A DNA stretch of 64,000 bases from Nocardioides acrostichi (GTDB lineage: Bacteria; Actinomycetota; Actinomycetes; Propionibacteriales; Nocardioidaceae), in assembly GCF_015319165.1 (NCBI RefSeq), contig NZ_JADIVZ010000003.1, positions 354,366-418,365 of the forward strand. Direction: 5' to 3'. The notes below the pieces were generated by a model, which searched no databases, was not told the DNA's origin, and saw only the letters and a program-made list of their open reading frames with translations. Both the position numbers and the translations under genes were made by a program. Positions 25,314-34,354 of this stretch are shown here, in pieces. Positions within the stretch are counted from its first letter, which is position 1. Each line of letters starts with the position of its first letter.

Positions 25314-25945
25314 GGCTGCTCGCGTACGGCGACCGGGCGGTGCTGGTCGAGCTCGCCGAGGGCGTCGAGGGCGCAGAGCGAGGAGGGGGAGCGCTCGGCT
25401 ACGCCGAGGCGCTGCGCCGCGAGGCGCCGCCTGAGGTGGGTGAGGTGGTTCCGGCGGCGTGCACGGTGCTCGTGGTGGCTGCCGACAAGGTGCCCCTCGC
25501 CGACCTGCGGCGGGTGCTGGAGGACGTTCGGCCGGTCGCTCTCGAGGCGGATCGAGGACCCGAGGCCGTGGAGATCCCGGTCGTCTACGACGGGCAGGAT
25601 CTCGACGACGTCGCAGCGCTGACCGGTCTCTCGCGCGAGGAGGTCGTGGCGGCGCACACGGAGCAGACCTGGCGGGTCGCCTTCGGCGGTTTCGCGCCCG
25701 GCTTCGGCTATCTCGCGGGCGAGGACGACCGGCTGCACGTGCCACGCCGCGAGGAGTCGCGCACGAGGGTGCCGGCAGGGTCGGTCGGACTGGCGGGGGA
25801 GTACGCCGGCGTCTACCCCCGGGAGTCGCCGGGCGGTTGGCAGCTCATCGGCCGCACCGAGGTCGACCTCTTCGACCTCGACCGCGACCCACCCGCGTTG
25901 CTGCGCCCCGGCGTGGCCGTGCGCTTCGTCGAGGTGCGCCGGTGA
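25310..25945 (+). CDS. pxpB: 5-oxoprolinase subunit PxpB (KipI family)
   Basis: A 211-residue subunit that pairs with PxpC in the 5-oxoprolinase complex (KipI, allophanate hydrolase subunit 1 family). Family motifs are [10 protein letters not shown] near the N-terminus, the [15 protein letters not shown] strand, [31 protein letters not shown] and [15 protein letters not shown] 25310 overlaps the pxpA stop and the gene ends overlapping the pxpC GTG, so translation is coupled across all three subunits, consistent with a fixed-stoichiometry complex. Confidence 0.94.
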   Translation: MRLLAYGDRAVLVELAEGVEGAERGGGALGYAEALRREAPPEVGEVVPAACTVLVVAADKVPLADLRRVLEDVRPVALEADRGPEAVEIPVVYDGQDLDDVAALTGLSREEVVAAHTEQTWRVAFGGFAPGFGYLAGEDDRLHVPRREESRTRVPAGSVGLAGEYAGVYPRESPGGWQLIGRTEVDLFDLDRDPPALLRPGVAVRFVEVRR

Positions 25946-26808
25946 CCCGCACGCTGACGCTGCACGCCACCGGCCCGCTCACCACTGTGCAGGATCTCGG
26001 CCGCCCCGGGTACGCCGGTATCGGCGTCGGGCGCTCGGGGGCCGCGGATCGCGGGGCGCTGCGCCAGGGCAACCGAGCGCTGGGCAATCCCGAGGGCGCG
26101 GCTGGGCTGGAGATCACCCTCGGCGGGCTCGATGTCGAGGTGGGCGACGAGGCGTTGTGGCTCTGCGTCACCGGCGCGGTGTGCGACCTCACGGTCGACG
26201 GCCGCGGTATGGGCTCGCACGCTCCGGTGCGGGTCGAGGCAGGAGCGCGGGTGCGGGTCGGGTCGCCGTCGGTGGGTCTGCGGTCCTACCTCTGCGTGCG
26301 CGGCGGTGTCGACGCCGACCTGGTGCTCGGCTCTCGGTCGCGTGACCTGCTGGCCGGGCTCGGACCGGAGATCGACGCGGGCACCGTGCTGCCCGTGGGC
26401 GAGCCGGCGGGGGCGATGCCGGGCATCGACCACCTGCCCTGGCCGCGGGTCTCGGCGGACGAGCCCGTGGTGCTGCGTGCGGTGCGCGGGCCGCGCGCGG
26501 ACTGGGTCGCCGACCCCGACCTGCTCACCGCCACGACGTGGACCGCGACCGACCGCAGCAACCGGGTCGGTGCTCGCCTCGACGGCGCCCGCTTCGAGCA
26601 CGCCCGCGACCGGCAGTTGCCCAGTGAGGGCGCATGGCGTGGCGCTGTCCAGGTGCCGCCGTCCGGCCAGCCCGTGCTGTTCCTCGCCGACCACCCCGTG
26701 ACCGGGGGCTACCCCGTGGTGGCCGTGGTGGTCGTCGACGATGTCGACCTCGCCGCGCAGGTGCGGCCGGGTCAGAGCTTGAGATTCCGATGGGTGGAGG
26801 CACCATGA
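25942..26808 (+). CDS. pxpC: 5-oxoprolinase subunit PxpC (KipA family)
   Basis: A 288-residue biotin-dependent-carboxylase-like subunit (KipA, AHS2 family) of 5-oxoprolinase. Motifs are [26 protein letters not shown] at the N-terminus, [16 protein letters not shown], the internal [10 protein letters not shown] and the C-terminal [23 protein letters not shown] 25942 overlaps the pxpB stop (GTGA), and its own stop overlaps the DUF1445 start (ATGA). The C-terminal third uses the usual substrate-channel residues of the family as far as I can see. Confidence 0.94.
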   Translation: MTRTLTLHATGPLTTVQDLGRPGYAGIGVGRSGAADRGALRQGNRALGNPEGAAGLEITLGGLDVEVGDEALWLCVTGAVCDLTVDGRGMGSHAPVRVEAGARVRVGSPSVGLRSYLCVRGGVDADLVLGSRSRDLLAGLGPEIDAGTVLPVGEPAGAMPGIDHLPWPRVSADEPVVLRAVRGPRADWVADPDLLTATTWTATDRSNRVGARLDGARFEHARDRQLPSEGAWRGAVQVPPSGQPVLFLADHPVTGGYPVVAVVVVDDVDLAAQVRPGQSLRFRWVEAP

Positions 26809-27590
26809 CCTTGACCGACGCGGCGGCGCTGTCGCCGGCAGAGGCGCGCGCCAGGTTCCGCGACGGCCTGGTGACCCCGACGTCCGGCTGGTGCGACGGC
26901 TACACCCAGGCCAACCTGATGGTGCTGCCGCGCGAGCAGGCCTTCGACTTCTTGCTGTTCGCCCAGCGCAACCCCAAGCCGTGCCCGGTGCTCGACGTGC
27001 TCGAGCCCGGTGCCGTCGCCGGGCCGCTGCTTCACGGCGACGTGCGCACCGACGTGCCCGCCTACCGCGTGTACGTCGACGGCGAACTGGTCGAGGAGAC
27101 GCCGGAGGTCAGGCGCTGGTGGCGCGAGGACCTGGTCAGCTTCCTCATCGGGTGCAGCTTCACGTTCGAGTCGGCGTTGGCCCAGGCGAGCGTGCCCGTG
27201 CGGCACCTCGAGGCCGGCTGCAACGTGCCGATGTACCGCACCACCACCCGGTGTCGCTCGGCCGGCGCGATGGGCGGCCCGCTGGTGGTGTCGATGCGGC
27301 CCGTGCCGGCGGCGCAGGTGGCCGACGCCGTACGCGTCACCGCCCGCTACCCGGCCGTGCACGGCGCCCCGGTGCACGTGGGCGATCCGGCCGCCCTCGG
27401 CATCACCGACCTCGACGCCCCCGACTTCGGCGACGCGGTCGAGGTGCGCCCGGGGGAGGTGCCGGTGTTCTGGGCCTGCGGCGTGACGCCCCAGGCGGCG
27501 GTCATGGAGTCGCGACCACCGCTGGCCATCGCCCACGCCCCCGGCCACATGCTCATCACCGACGCCCGCGACTCCGACTACCTCATGTGA
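26805..27590 (+). CDS. Putative hydro-lyase / D-glutamate cyclase family protein (YcsI, DUF1445)
   Basis: A 261-residue member of the DUF1445 family. Motifs are [56 protein letters not shown] and the C-terminal [13 protein letters not shown]...APGHMLITD; Cys and His in these blocks are conserved in the family. The DUF1445 domain of mammalian DGLUCY converts D-glutamate to 5-oxo-D-proline, so a role in feeding 5-oxoproline metabolism fits the operon, but the bacterial activity is inferred. ATG 26805 gives an ATGA overlap with pxpC; ATG 26790 is possible. Confidence 0.9.
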   Translation: MTLTDAAALSPAEARARFRDGLVTPTSGWCDGYTQANLMVLPREQAFDFLLFAQRNPKPCPVLDVLEPGAVAGPLLHGDVRTDVPAYRVYVDGELVEETPEVRRWWREDLVSFLIGCSFTFESALAQASVPVRHLEAGCNVPMYRTTTRCRSAGAMGGPLVVSMRPVPAAQVADAVRVTARYPAVHGAPVHVGDPAALGITDLDAPDFGDAVEVRPGEVPVFWACGVTPQAAVMESRPPLAIAHAPGHMLITDARDSDYLM

Positions 27591-27700
27591 CCCGCGAGGG
27601 GTCGCGAATCGTCCCGCGAGGGGTCGCGAATCGTCCCGCGAGGGGTCGCGAATCGTCCCGCGAGGGGTCGCGGATCGTGCCGCGAGGGGTCGCGAATCGT
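27591..27700. repeat. 22-bp tandem repeat array (five copies)
   Basis: Five copies of a 22-bp unit, CCCGCGAGGGGTCGCGAATC plus GT, at 27591, 27613, 27635, 27657 and 27679, followed by a fragment. The array begins directly after the ycsI-like stop codon. The same unit, with A in place of the central G (CGCAAATC), recurs at 54621-54729, so it is a dispersed family. The remaining space to 27781 holds only the ABC-gene leader. Confidence 0.9.
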
Positions 27701-27781
27701 CCCTCGAGGATGACAGGTGTCACGGGCGGTTCGTGACAGCGCGCAGGTCCGGACACCGCGCCCCACGGCGAAGGTGGCGTC

Positions 27782-28873
27782 ATGACGATCACCCCGCCCC
27801 GGTACCGCCCGCACGACCTGCCGTCCAGCATCCCGTCGGCACCGGCACCGGCACCGGCACCGGCACCGGCGCCGACGCGCCGCGCACCTGCGACCCTCCC
27901 GCTCGAGGGGTCCGCCGCGCACACTCCGTTCGCCGTCCGCCTGGCGGGTCTGCGGCGCACGTTCGGTGCGCGGTCCGGAGAGGTGGTGGCGGTCGACCAC
28001 GTCGACCTGACCGTCGAGCCGGGCGAGATCGTGGCGCTGCTCGGGCCAAACGGTGCCGGCAAGAGCACCACCCTCGACGTCGTCCTGGGCCTGATCGAGG
28101 CGACGGCAGGGGAGGCAGCGGTCTTCGGCATGCGGCCGCGCTCCGCCGTCGAGGCGGGTCTGGTCGCGGGGGTGCTCCAGACCGGTGGTCTGCTGCCCGA
28201 CCTGCGGGTCGGCGAGGTCGTCGAGTACGTGGCCGCCGCCTACCGCCGGCTGCCCCACGCGGGCGTCGACGACGTCCTCGAGCGGGCCGGCATCACGCAC
28301 CTGGCCGCTCGACGTGTCTCGAAGTGCTCCGGGGGTGAGCAGCAGCGGCTGCGCTTCGCCCTGGCCCTGCTGCCCGACCCGCGCCTGCTCGTGCTCGACG
28401 AGCCCACCGCCGGGATGGACGTGACCGCCCGTCGCGAGTTCTGGGCCACGATGCACGAGGAGGCCGAGCGCGGTCGCACGGTCGTCTTCGCGACGCACTA
28501 CCTCGAGGAGGCCGACAGCTTCGCCGACCGCATCGTCCTCGTCGCAGGAGGCCGCGTGGTGGCCGACGGCAGCACCGAGGAGATCCGCTCTCGCGCCGCC
28601 GGCAAGGTCGTGTCGGCCCGGGTGCTCGACCCCGCCGCGGCCTCCCGCCGGCTGACCGCGCTCGACCTGCCCGGCGACGTCCGGCTCGAGACTCAGGGTC
28701 ACCGCGTGCTCGTGCACGTGCGGGACGTCGAGGCGGCCGACGCCGCCGCCATCACCCTGCTCACGGCCTGCGACGGCCGCGACCTGACCGTCGTCCCCGC
28801 CTCGCTCGACGAGGCCTTCGTCGCCCTCACCAGCCAAACCACCAGCCAGACCATGCACCAGGAGATCCGATGA
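27782..28873 (+). CDS. ABC transporter ATP-binding protein (DrrA/CcmA type)
   Basis: Cytoplasmic ATPase of a two-gene ABC-2 exporter, 363 residues. Walker A is GPNGAGKST (about 93-101). The signature is CSGGEQQR with Cys in place of the usual Leu. Walker B is LLVLDEPTAGMD and the H-loop is FATHYLEEAD. A Pro/Ala-rich N-terminal extension of about 45 residues contains an Ala-Pro dipeptide run encoded by a GGCACC hexamer repeat. The C-terminal 80 residues are the accessory domain found in drug/lipid exporters. GAAGG lies upstream of ATG 27782. ATGA overlap with the permease gene indicates coupling. Confidence 0.94.
   Translation: MTITPPRYRPHDLPSSIPSAPAPAPAPAPAPTRRAPATLPLEGSAAHTPFAVRLAGLRRTFGARSGEVVAVDHVDLTVEPGEIVALLGPNGAGKSTTLDVVLGLIEATAGEAAVFGMRPRSAVEAGLVAGVLQTGGLLPDLRVGEVVEYVAAAYRRLPHAGVDDVLERAGITHLAARRVSKCSGGEQQRLRFALALLPDPRLLVLDEPTAGMDVTARREFWATMHEEAERGRTVVFATHYLEEADSFADRIVLVAGGRVVADGSTEEIRSRAAGKVVSARVLDPAAASRRLTALDLPGDVRLETQGHRVLVHVRDVEAADAAAITLLTACDGRDLTVVPASLDEAFVALTSQTTSQTMHQEIR
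27838..27873 (+). repeat. Hexanucleotide microsatellite (GGCACC)5 in the ABC ATPase gene
   Basis: Five perfect GGCACC units (27838-27867) and one variant GGCGCC encode an Ala-Pro run near residue 20-30 of the ATPase. Unit gain or loss would add or remove two residues without shifting the frame. Confidence 0.9.
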
Positions 28874-29706
28874 GCACCTCGACCCTCGCACCGTCCGCCG
28901 TCGACCCGGGCCACCGCACCCCGACACGTCTCCACCTCGCGGGTCTCCTGCCGGACCCCACCATGCTCCGTCTCGAGGCGCGCCGGGTGCTGCGCGACCC
29001 GATCACCTTGCTGTTCACCGTGGCGTTGCCGGGCTTCATGTTCCTGGTGTTCGGAAGCTCGCAGGACTACGCCGGCGACGCCGTGGGCAACGGCAACGTC
29101 GCGATGGCCATCATGATCGCGATGGCCGGCTACGGCGCGGTGACGGCGACCGTCGGGCTCGGTGCCTCCGCCGCGGTCGAGCGCTCCCACGGCTGGGGTC
29201 GCCAGCTCGGCATGACCCCGCAGCGCGACATCGGGTACGCGGCGGTCAAGGCGAGCCTCGCGGTGCTCGTGGCCCTGCTGCCCGCACTCGTGGTGTTCGC
29301 GCTGGGGCTGCTCACCGGGGCAGAAGGTGCCGTCCGCGCGTGGGCGCTCAGCTTCGTGGTCGTGGCCGCGGGGGCCGTCGTCTTCGCCCTCTATGGTCTG
29401 TGCTTCGGCCTGCGGTTCCCCTCGGAGGGTGCGGCGACGGCCGCGAGCCTCTCGGTGGTACTGCTCTCCTTCCTCGGCAACATCTTCTTCCCGCTCTCCG
29501 GCGCCCTGCTGACCATTGCGAAGTTCACGCCCCTCTACGGCTACGTCGCGCTGGCGCGCTACCCGCTCACCGAGGGCTGGGTCATCACCGGTGGCGACCT
29601 GGTGCACGAGTCGCTGTGGGTGCCGCTCACTAACGTGGTGGCATGGACGGCGGTGCTGGCGGTGGCGGCGACGCTGCTGGTACGCCGCTCGCGCGCCCGG
29701 CAGTGA
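28870..29706 (+). CDS. ABC-2 type transporter permease
   Basis: A 278-residue integral membrane protein with six predicted helices after a polar N-terminus of about 35 residues; the first helix is ITLLFTVALPGFMFLVFG. The later FLGNIFFPLSGALLTIAKFTPLYGYVALAR block is typical of ABC-2 permeases. It forms the exporter with the ATPase before it. Start and stop overlap the neighbouring genes (ATGA and GTGA). The cargo (drug, lipid or peptide) cannot be read from the sequence. Confidence 0.92.
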   Translation: MSTSTLAPSAVDPGHRTPTRLHLAGLLPDPTMLRLEARRVLRDPITLLFTVALPGFMFLVFGSSQDYAGDAVGNGNVAMAIMIAMAGYGAVTATVGLGASAAVERSHGWGRQLGMTPQRDIGYAAVKASLAVLVALLPALVVFALGLLTGAEGAVRAWALSFVVVAAGAVVFALYGLCFGLRFPSEGAATAASLSVVLLSFLGNIFFPLSGALLTIAKFTPLYGYVALARYPLTEGWVITGGDLVHESLWVPLTNVVAWTAVLAVAATLLVRRSRARQ

Positions 29707-30803
29707 ACGGATCCTCCGCGGAGCCCACGGTGCAACCCGCCTTCGAGCTGCGTGATCCGTGGCTGCGCTACGGCTGGTTGCTGTGGACGGCCTGGCTGAT
29801 CTTCCTCGCCTTCCCGGTGCTGGAGTCGCTCGCCGAGCCGACGACGGCGCGGCGGGTCGGCGGGCTCGTGGGCACGGCCGTCTTCGGCGTGCTCTACGCC
29901 CTGGCCTTCACGGTGGGCGGCGCGATGGATCCAGACGGTGCGCGACGGGGGCCGGCGTTCCTGGTGGCGCTGAGCGCCGTCACCGTGGTCACGGCCCTGC
30001 CGATCGGTCTGGGCGTGCTGTCGTTCGTGCCGTTCCTCATCGCCCTGGGCGTGTTCGTGCTGGTGCGTCCGTGGTGCTGGTGGTGGCCGACTGCGCTCAT
30101 CGCTTCGTGCCTCGCGCTCGAGCTCCTCCTGGACCCCTCGACCGGGTGGCTGTTCTTGGACTTCACGCTCGTGGCCGTGGCCATCGGCTGCGGTGCCGGG
30201 CGGTTCCTGGCCGGGCAGGGCGACGCCCACGCTCGGGCGCAGGAGGAGTTGCGCGTCGGAGCCGAGCGCGACCGGGTGGCGCGCGACGTGCACGACGTGC
30301 TCGGCCACAGCCTCACGGTGGTCTCGGTCAAGGCGCAGCTCGCGGAGCGGCTGGTCGAGGCCGATCCCCAGCGGGCGAGAGCCGAGCTGGTGGAGATCCA
30401 GCAGCTGACCCGGCAGGCCCTCGCCGAGGTGCGGGCCACGGTCGGTGGCCTGCGTGCCGCCCGACTCGACGACGAGATCGACGCCGCCCGCCGGGCCCTC
30501 GAGGCGGCCGGCGTGGCGTCGTCCCTGCCCGAGGATCTCGACGTGCTCGACCCCCGCTACCGCACCGTGGTGGCGTGGGCGCTGCGCGAGGCGGTCACCA
30601 ACGTCGTGCGTCACGCCCGAGCGACCCACTGCACCGTCGAGTTGCTCGGGTCGGGTCTCCGCGTGGTCGACGACGGCTGCGGGCCGCCGACCTCGGAGGG
30701 CAACGGCCTGCGGGGTCTGCGCGAGCGGGTGGCGGCTGGCGGGGGAGCGGTGCGCCTCGGCCCAGCTGCCGGAGGCGGAACGACACTCGAGGTGACGTGG
30801 TGA
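29703..30803 (+). CDS. NarL/DesK-type sensor histidine kinase
   Basis: A 366-residue membrane sensor kinase. Four to five helices (residues about 20-165) precede the HisKA_3 dimerisation domain with ERDRVARDVHDVLGHSL (phosphoacceptor His in DVHDVLGHS). The HATPase domain has the N-box AVTNVVRHA, the G1 box VVDDGCGPP and GNGLRGLRERV. GTG 29703 overlaps the permease stop, so the kinase is translated together with the exporter it probably senses for. The short loops between helices suggest sensing within the membrane, as in DesK or exporter-linked kinases. Confidence 0.93.
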   Translation: MNGSSAEPTVQPAFELRDPWLRYGWLLWTAWLIFLAFPVLESLAEPTTARRVGGLVGTAVFGVLYALAFTVGGAMDPDGARRGPAFLVALSAVTVVTALPIGLGVLSFVPFLIALGVFVLVRPWCWWWPTALIASCLALELLLDPSTGWLFLDFTLVAVAIGCGAGRFLAGQGDAHARAQEELRVGAERDRVARDVHDVLGHSLTVVSVKAQLAERLVEADPQRARAELVEIQQLTRQALAEVRATVGGLRAARLDDEIDAARRALEAAGVASSLPEDLDVLDPRYRTVVAWALREAVTNVVRHARATHCTVELLGSGLRVVDDGCGPPTSEGNGLRGLRERVAAGGGAVRLGPAAGGGTTLEVTW

Positions 30804-30821
30804 GGGCACGGTGAGGGCACG

Positions 30822-31430
30822 GTGACCCCGATCAGACTGCTCCTGGCCGACGACCAGGCGATGGTGCGCGGGGCCCTCGCGGCGCTGCTCGACCTCGAGT
30901 CCGACCTCGAGGTCGTGGCGCAGGTGGGCCGAGGCGACGAGGTGCTGGCGGCACTCGAGGCGTCGGCCCCCGACGTGTGCCTGCTCGACATCGAGATGCC
31001 CGGCCTCGACGGCATCGAGGCCACTCGCGCGGTGCGGGCGGCCGGGCGGGCCCGGGTGCTGGTGGTCACGACCTTCGGGCGGCCGGGCTACCTGCGCCGC
31101 GCGCTCGACGCCGGGGCGAGCGGCTTCGTCGTCAAGGACACCCCGGCCCACGAGCTGGCCGACGCCGTCCGCCGGGTGCACGCGGGGCTGCGCGTGGTCG
31201 ACCCGGCACTGGCCACCGAGTCACTGCTCGACGGCACCAGCCCGCTCACCGATCGCGAGGCCGACGTCTTGAGAGCGGCCCTCGACGGCGGCCCGGTCGC
31301 CGCCATCGCCGCCCACCTGCACCTCTCGCCGGGCACCGTGCGCAACCATCTCTCGGCCGCGATCGGCAAGACCGGCACCCGCACGCGGGCCGAGGCAGCG
31401 CGCACCGCCCGCGACCGCGGCTGGATCTGA
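30822..31430 (+). CDS. LuxR/NarL-family response regulator
   Basis: A 202-residue partner of the preceding kinase. The receiver runs 1-118 with ADDQ, phosphoacceptor Asp in CLLDIEMPGLDG, VTTFGRPGY and VVKDTPA. The C-terminal LuxR HTH (about 140-200) is LTDREADVLRAALDGGPVAA... SPGTVRNHLSAAIGK. GTG 30822 sits in a small tandem duplication (GGTGAGGGCAC) that separates it from the kinase. It most likely controls its own exporter operon. A hairpin (31446-31470) follows. Confidence 0.93.
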   Translation: MTPIRLLLADDQAMVRGALAALLDLESDLEVVAQVGRGDEVLAALEASAPDVCLLDIEMPGLDGIEATRAVRAAGRARVLVVTTFGRPGYLRRALDAGASGFVVKDTPAHELADAVRRVHAGLRVVDPALATESLLDGTSPLTDREADVLRAALDGGPVAAIAAHLHLSPGTVRNHLSAAIGKTGTRTRAEAARTARDRGWI

Positions 31431-31445
31431 CCAGTCGGCTCCGCC

Positions 31446-31470
31446 CCCACGGGGGCTTCGTGCCCGTGGG
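31446..31470 (+). terminator. Hairpin after the ABC/two-component operon
   Basis: Arms CCCACGGG (31446-31453) and CCCGTGGG (31463-31470) with a 9-base loop, 16 bp past the response-regulator stop, between convergent genes. Moderate strength and no T-tract. Confidence 0.5.
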
Positions 31471-31551
31471 CCGCCGAACGGCGCGGAGCTCGCTGCGCTC
31501 GACGGTGCCGCGAGCTGCTGAGGCAGCCCTGCCGGGGGACGGTGGGCGGCC

Positions 31552-31995
31552 TCAGCGGGACGCGGCCGGCTGGACGAGCTCGACCAGCACGCCGCCGGCG
31601 TCCTTGGGGTGCACGAAGTTGATGCGGGAGTCCGACGTGCCGCGCTTGGGGGCGTCGTAGAGCAGGCGGACGCCGCGCTCGCGCAGGATCGCGCTGACCT
31701 GCTCGACATCGGTGACCCGGTAGGCGACCTGCTGGCAGCCGGGGCCGTTGCGATCGATGAACTTCGCGATCGTCGAGGCCTCGGAGAGCGGCGCGAGCAA
31801 CTGCACGTGGGAGCCGGAGTCGCCGACCGCCATCATCGCCTCGCGCACGCCCTGCTCCTCGTTGGTCTCCTCGTGGGCCAGTGTCATGCCGAAGGTGTCG
31901 CGGTAGAACGCGATGGCCGCATCGAGGTCAGGCACCGCCATGCCGACGTGGTCGATGGCGGTGAAGAGGTGCTGGGGGATCTCCAGGTTCGACAT
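31552..31995 (-). CDS. mce: Methylmalonyl-CoA epimerase
   Basis: Interconverts (2R)- and (2S)-methylmalonyl-CoA, linking propionyl-CoA or ethylmalonyl-CoA metabolism to succinyl-CoA. It has 147 residues, typical length. The glyoxalase/VOC fold has the family motifs FTAIDHVGMAVPDLDAAIAFYRD, HEETNEEQGVREAMM, HVQLLAPL, GCQQVAYRVTD and the final INFVHPKDAGGVLVELVQP, including the metal-binding His (IDHVG), Gln (HVQLL), His (FVHPKD) and Glu (LVELV). ATG 31993-31995 is the family start. Divergent from thiolase-meaB across a shared operator-like site. Confidence 0.95.
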   Translation of the reverse strand: MSNLEIPQHLFTAIDHVGMAVPDLDAAIAFYRDTFGMTLAHEETNEEQGVREAMMAVGDSGSHVQLLAPLSEASTIAKFIDRNGPGCQQVAYRVTDVEQVSAILRERGVRLLYDAPKRGTSDSRINFVHPKDAGGVLVELVQPAASR

Positions 31996-32094
31996 GCGCG
32001 CATCGTCGTACGCCCCGCCCGTCGGCGTCCACCACCAGCCGGATCGGTGTGACGATCGCCTCATGCCGGGCCATGGACGCCTCTCGCCGCCCAT

Positions 32095-32110
32095 GTGACC
32101 AACGAGTAAC
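32095..32110. promoter_or_regulatory. Acyl-CoA-type operator between epimerase and thiolase genes
   Basis: GTGACCAACGAGTAAC, read on the other strand GTTACTCGTTGGTCAC, is an imperfect 16-bp inverted repeat of the form GTTAC-N6-GTMAC. It matches the etfB site (GTAACTCGTGGGTAAC) at 13 of 16 positions and shares the TTAC-N6-GTAA core with the ccrA site. It lies about 100 bp from each divergent start codon. Confidence 0.5.
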
Positions 32111-32208
32111 CTTCGGGTCGAGTCGTACCCTGCGCCATCGGAGCCCCCGCGCCGGGCCCCGCCGCCAGCCAGACTCACTCACATCTGCCGAACACGTGGA
32201 GGAAGCCC

Positions 32209-33399
32209 ATGTCCGGAACCGTCATCGTCGCCGGGGCGCGCACCCCCATCGGTCGCCTCATGGGCGGCCTTTCCGGCCTCTCCGCCGCCGAGCTCGGTGG
32301 CGTCGCCATCCAGGGCGCCCTGGAGAAGGCCGGGGTCGCAGCCGACGCGGTCGACTACCTGATCATGGGCCAGGTGATCCTGGCCGGCGCCGGCCAGAAC
32401 CCCGCCCGCACCGCCGGTCTGAAGGCCGGCCTCCCGGCGAACGTGCCGTCGATCACCATCAACAAGGTGTGCCTCTCGGGCCTCAATGCCATCGCCACCG
32501 CCGACCAGATGATCCGCGCGGGCGAGGCCGACGTCATCGTGGCCGGTGGCATGGAGTCGATGAGCCTCGCGCCCCACCTGCTGCCCAAGTCGCGCACCGG
32601 GTTCAAGTACGGCGACACCACGCTGGTCGACTCGATGGCCTACGACGCCCTCTTCGACCAGGCCACCCAGCAGGCCATGGGCGGGCTCACCGAGTCGTGC
32701 AACGCGCAGGGCACCAGCCTGACCCGCGCGGAGCAGGACGAGTTCTCCGCCCGCTCGCACCAGCTGGCCGCGGCCGCGCAGAAGAACGGCGTGTTCGACG
32801 ACGAGATCGTCCCGGTGTCGATCCCGCAGCGCAAGGGCGACCCGATCGTCGTCTCCGCCGACGAGGGTGTGCGTGGCGAGACCACCGCCGAGTCGCTGGG
32901 CAACCTGCGTCCGGCGTTCTCCAAGGACGGCACCATCACCGCCGGCTCGTCGTCCCAGATCTCCGACGGTGCCTGCGCCGTGGTCGTGATGAGCAAGGCC
33001 AAGGCCGAGGAACTGGGCCTGGCCTGGCTCGCCGAGATCGGTGCGCACGGCATGGTCGCCGGCCCGGACTCCACCCTCCAGATGCAGCCGGCCAACGCCA
33101 CTGCCAAGGCCTGCGCCAAAGAGGGCATCGAGCCGAAGGATCTCGACCTGGTCGAGTTCAACGAGGCATTCGCCGCGGTCGGCATCGAGTCGGCTCGCAG
33201 CCTGGGCCTGGACCAGGACAAGGTCAACGTCAACGGCGGCGCCATCGCGCTGGGTCACCCGGTCGGCATGTCCGGTGCCCGGGTCGTGTTGCACCTCGCG
33301 CTGGAGCTGCAGCGCCGCGGTGGCGGCGTCGGCGCGGCCGCGCTGTGCGGCGGCGGCGGCCAGGGCGACGCCCTGATCGTGCGTGTCCCGAAGAGCTGA
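32209..33399 (+). CDS. Acetyl-CoA C-acetyltransferase (thiolase)
   Basis: A 396-residue thiolase that condenses or cleaves acetoacetyl-CoA. Condensation would supply the acetoacetyl-CoA that leads to crotonyl-CoA for CcrA. Catalytic residues are the nucleophilic Cys88 (INKVCLSG), His in [11 protein letters not shown] (about 351) and Cys in ALCGGGGQG (about 381), with the NEAFAA motif between. AGGAAG sits just upstream of ATG 32209. It is followed by meaB with a 17-bp overlap. Biosynthetic versus degradative use cannot be decided from the sequence. Confidence 0.94.
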   Translation: MSGTVIVAGARTPIGRLMGGLSGLSAAELGGVAIQGALEKAGVAADAVDYLIMGQVILAGAGQNPARTAGLKAGLPANVPSITINKVCLSGLNAIATADQMIRAGEADVIVAGGMESMSLAPHLLPKSRTGFKYGDTTLVDSMAYDALFDQATQQAMGGLTESCNAQGTSLTRAEQDEFSARSHQLAAAAQKNGVFDDEIVPVSIPQRKGDPIVVSADEGVRGETTAESLGNLRPAFSKDGTITAGSSSQISDGACAVVVMSKAKAEELGLAWLAEIGAHGMVAGPDSTLQMQPANATAKACAKEGIEPKDLDLVEFNEAFAAVGIESARSLGLDQDKVNVNGGAIALGHPVGMSGARVVLHLALELQRRGGGVGAAALCGGGGQGDALIVRVPKS

Positions 33400-34354
33400 C
33401 ACCGATGTCGCGGACCTGGTCGAGCGCGCCCGCGCCGGCCAGGCCCGCGCCGTCGCACGCCTGATCTCGCTGGTCGAGGACGCCTCACCGCTCCTGCGCG
33501 AGGTCATGGCCGCGCTGGCTCCACACACCGGTCGCGCCCACGTCGTGGGGCTGACCGGTGCCCCGGGCGTCGGCAAGTCGACGACCACCAATGCGCTGAT
33601 CCGTGAGCTGCGTGAGTCGGGACGCCGGGTAGGAGTGCTCGCCGTAGACCCCTCCTCGCCCTTCTCGGGCGGGGCCCTGCTGGGCGACCGCATCCGCATG
33701 GGCGACCACGCCGAGGACGACGGCGTCTACATCCGCTCGATGGCCTCGCGCGGCCACCTGGGCGGCCTTTCGGCCACCACGCCGCAGGCGGCGCGGGTAC
33801 TCGACGCCGCCGGCTGCGACGTCGTCCTCGTCGAGACCGTCGGGGTCGGACAGAGCGAGGTCGAGGTGGCCGGGCTCGCCGACACCACCATGGTGCTGCT
33901 CGCGCCCGGGATGGGCGACGGCATCCAGGCCGCCAAGGCGGGCATCCTCGAGGTCGGTGACCTCTACGTCGTGAACAAGGCCGACCGCGACGGCGCCGAG
34001 AAGCTGCGACGCGACCTGCGCTCGGCCCTGCGTCTGGGCGCTTCGTGGGCCGACCGCGCCGAGGGCGACTGGGAGCCGCCGGTGCTCGGCGCCGTCGCCC
34101 AGTCGGGTCGGGGCATCCCCGAGGTCGTCACCGCCCTCGACGAGCACCACGCCTGGCTGTCCGGTGGCGAGGGTCTGGCGCTGCGTCGCACCCGCCGCGC
34201 CCGCGCGGAGGTCGAGGCCATCGCCGTCGCGGCCCTGCGCGCCCAGTGGGACGACGTCGGGGCGCGCGGCGCCGACCTCGACTCCCTCGCGGCCGCCGTC
34301 GCGGCCGGGGAGTCGGATCCCTACGCCGCCGCTGATCGCCTGGTGGGGCGCTGA
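33383..34354 (+). CDS. meaB: Methylmalonyl-CoA mutase-associated GTPase MeaB
   Basis: G3E-family GTPase that protects and reloads the B12-dependent methylmalonyl-CoA (or ethylmalonyl-CoA) mutase. It has 323 residues. P-loop [15 protein letters not shown], switch region [52 protein letters not shown] and the G4 motif NKAD are all present. GTG 33383 overlaps the thiolase by 17 bp and yields the family-like N-terminus [22 protein letters not shown]. The mutase itself is not in the window. Confidence 0.95.
   Translation: MSRRADTDVADLVERARAGQARAVARLISLVEDASPLLREVMAALAPHTGRAHVVGLTGAPGVGKSTTTNALIRELRESGRRVGVLAVDPSSPFSGGALLGDRIRMGDHAEDDGVYIRSMASRGHLGGLSATTPQAARVLDAAGCDVVLVETVGVGQSEVEVAGLADTTMVLLAPGMGDGIQAAKAGILEVGDLYVVNKADRDGAEKLRRDLRSALRLGASWADRAEGDWEPPVLGAVAQSGRGIPEVVTALDEHHAWLSGGEGLALRRTRRARAEVEAIAVAALRAQWDDVGARGADLDSLAAAVAAGESDPYAAADRLVGR

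Noticed and set aside
30804..30830. Tandem GGTGAGGGCAC before the response-regulator start as a regulatory repeat
   Set aside because: Only two copies with GTGAGG typical of start-site sequence; a simple duplication that sets spacing is enough to explain it.
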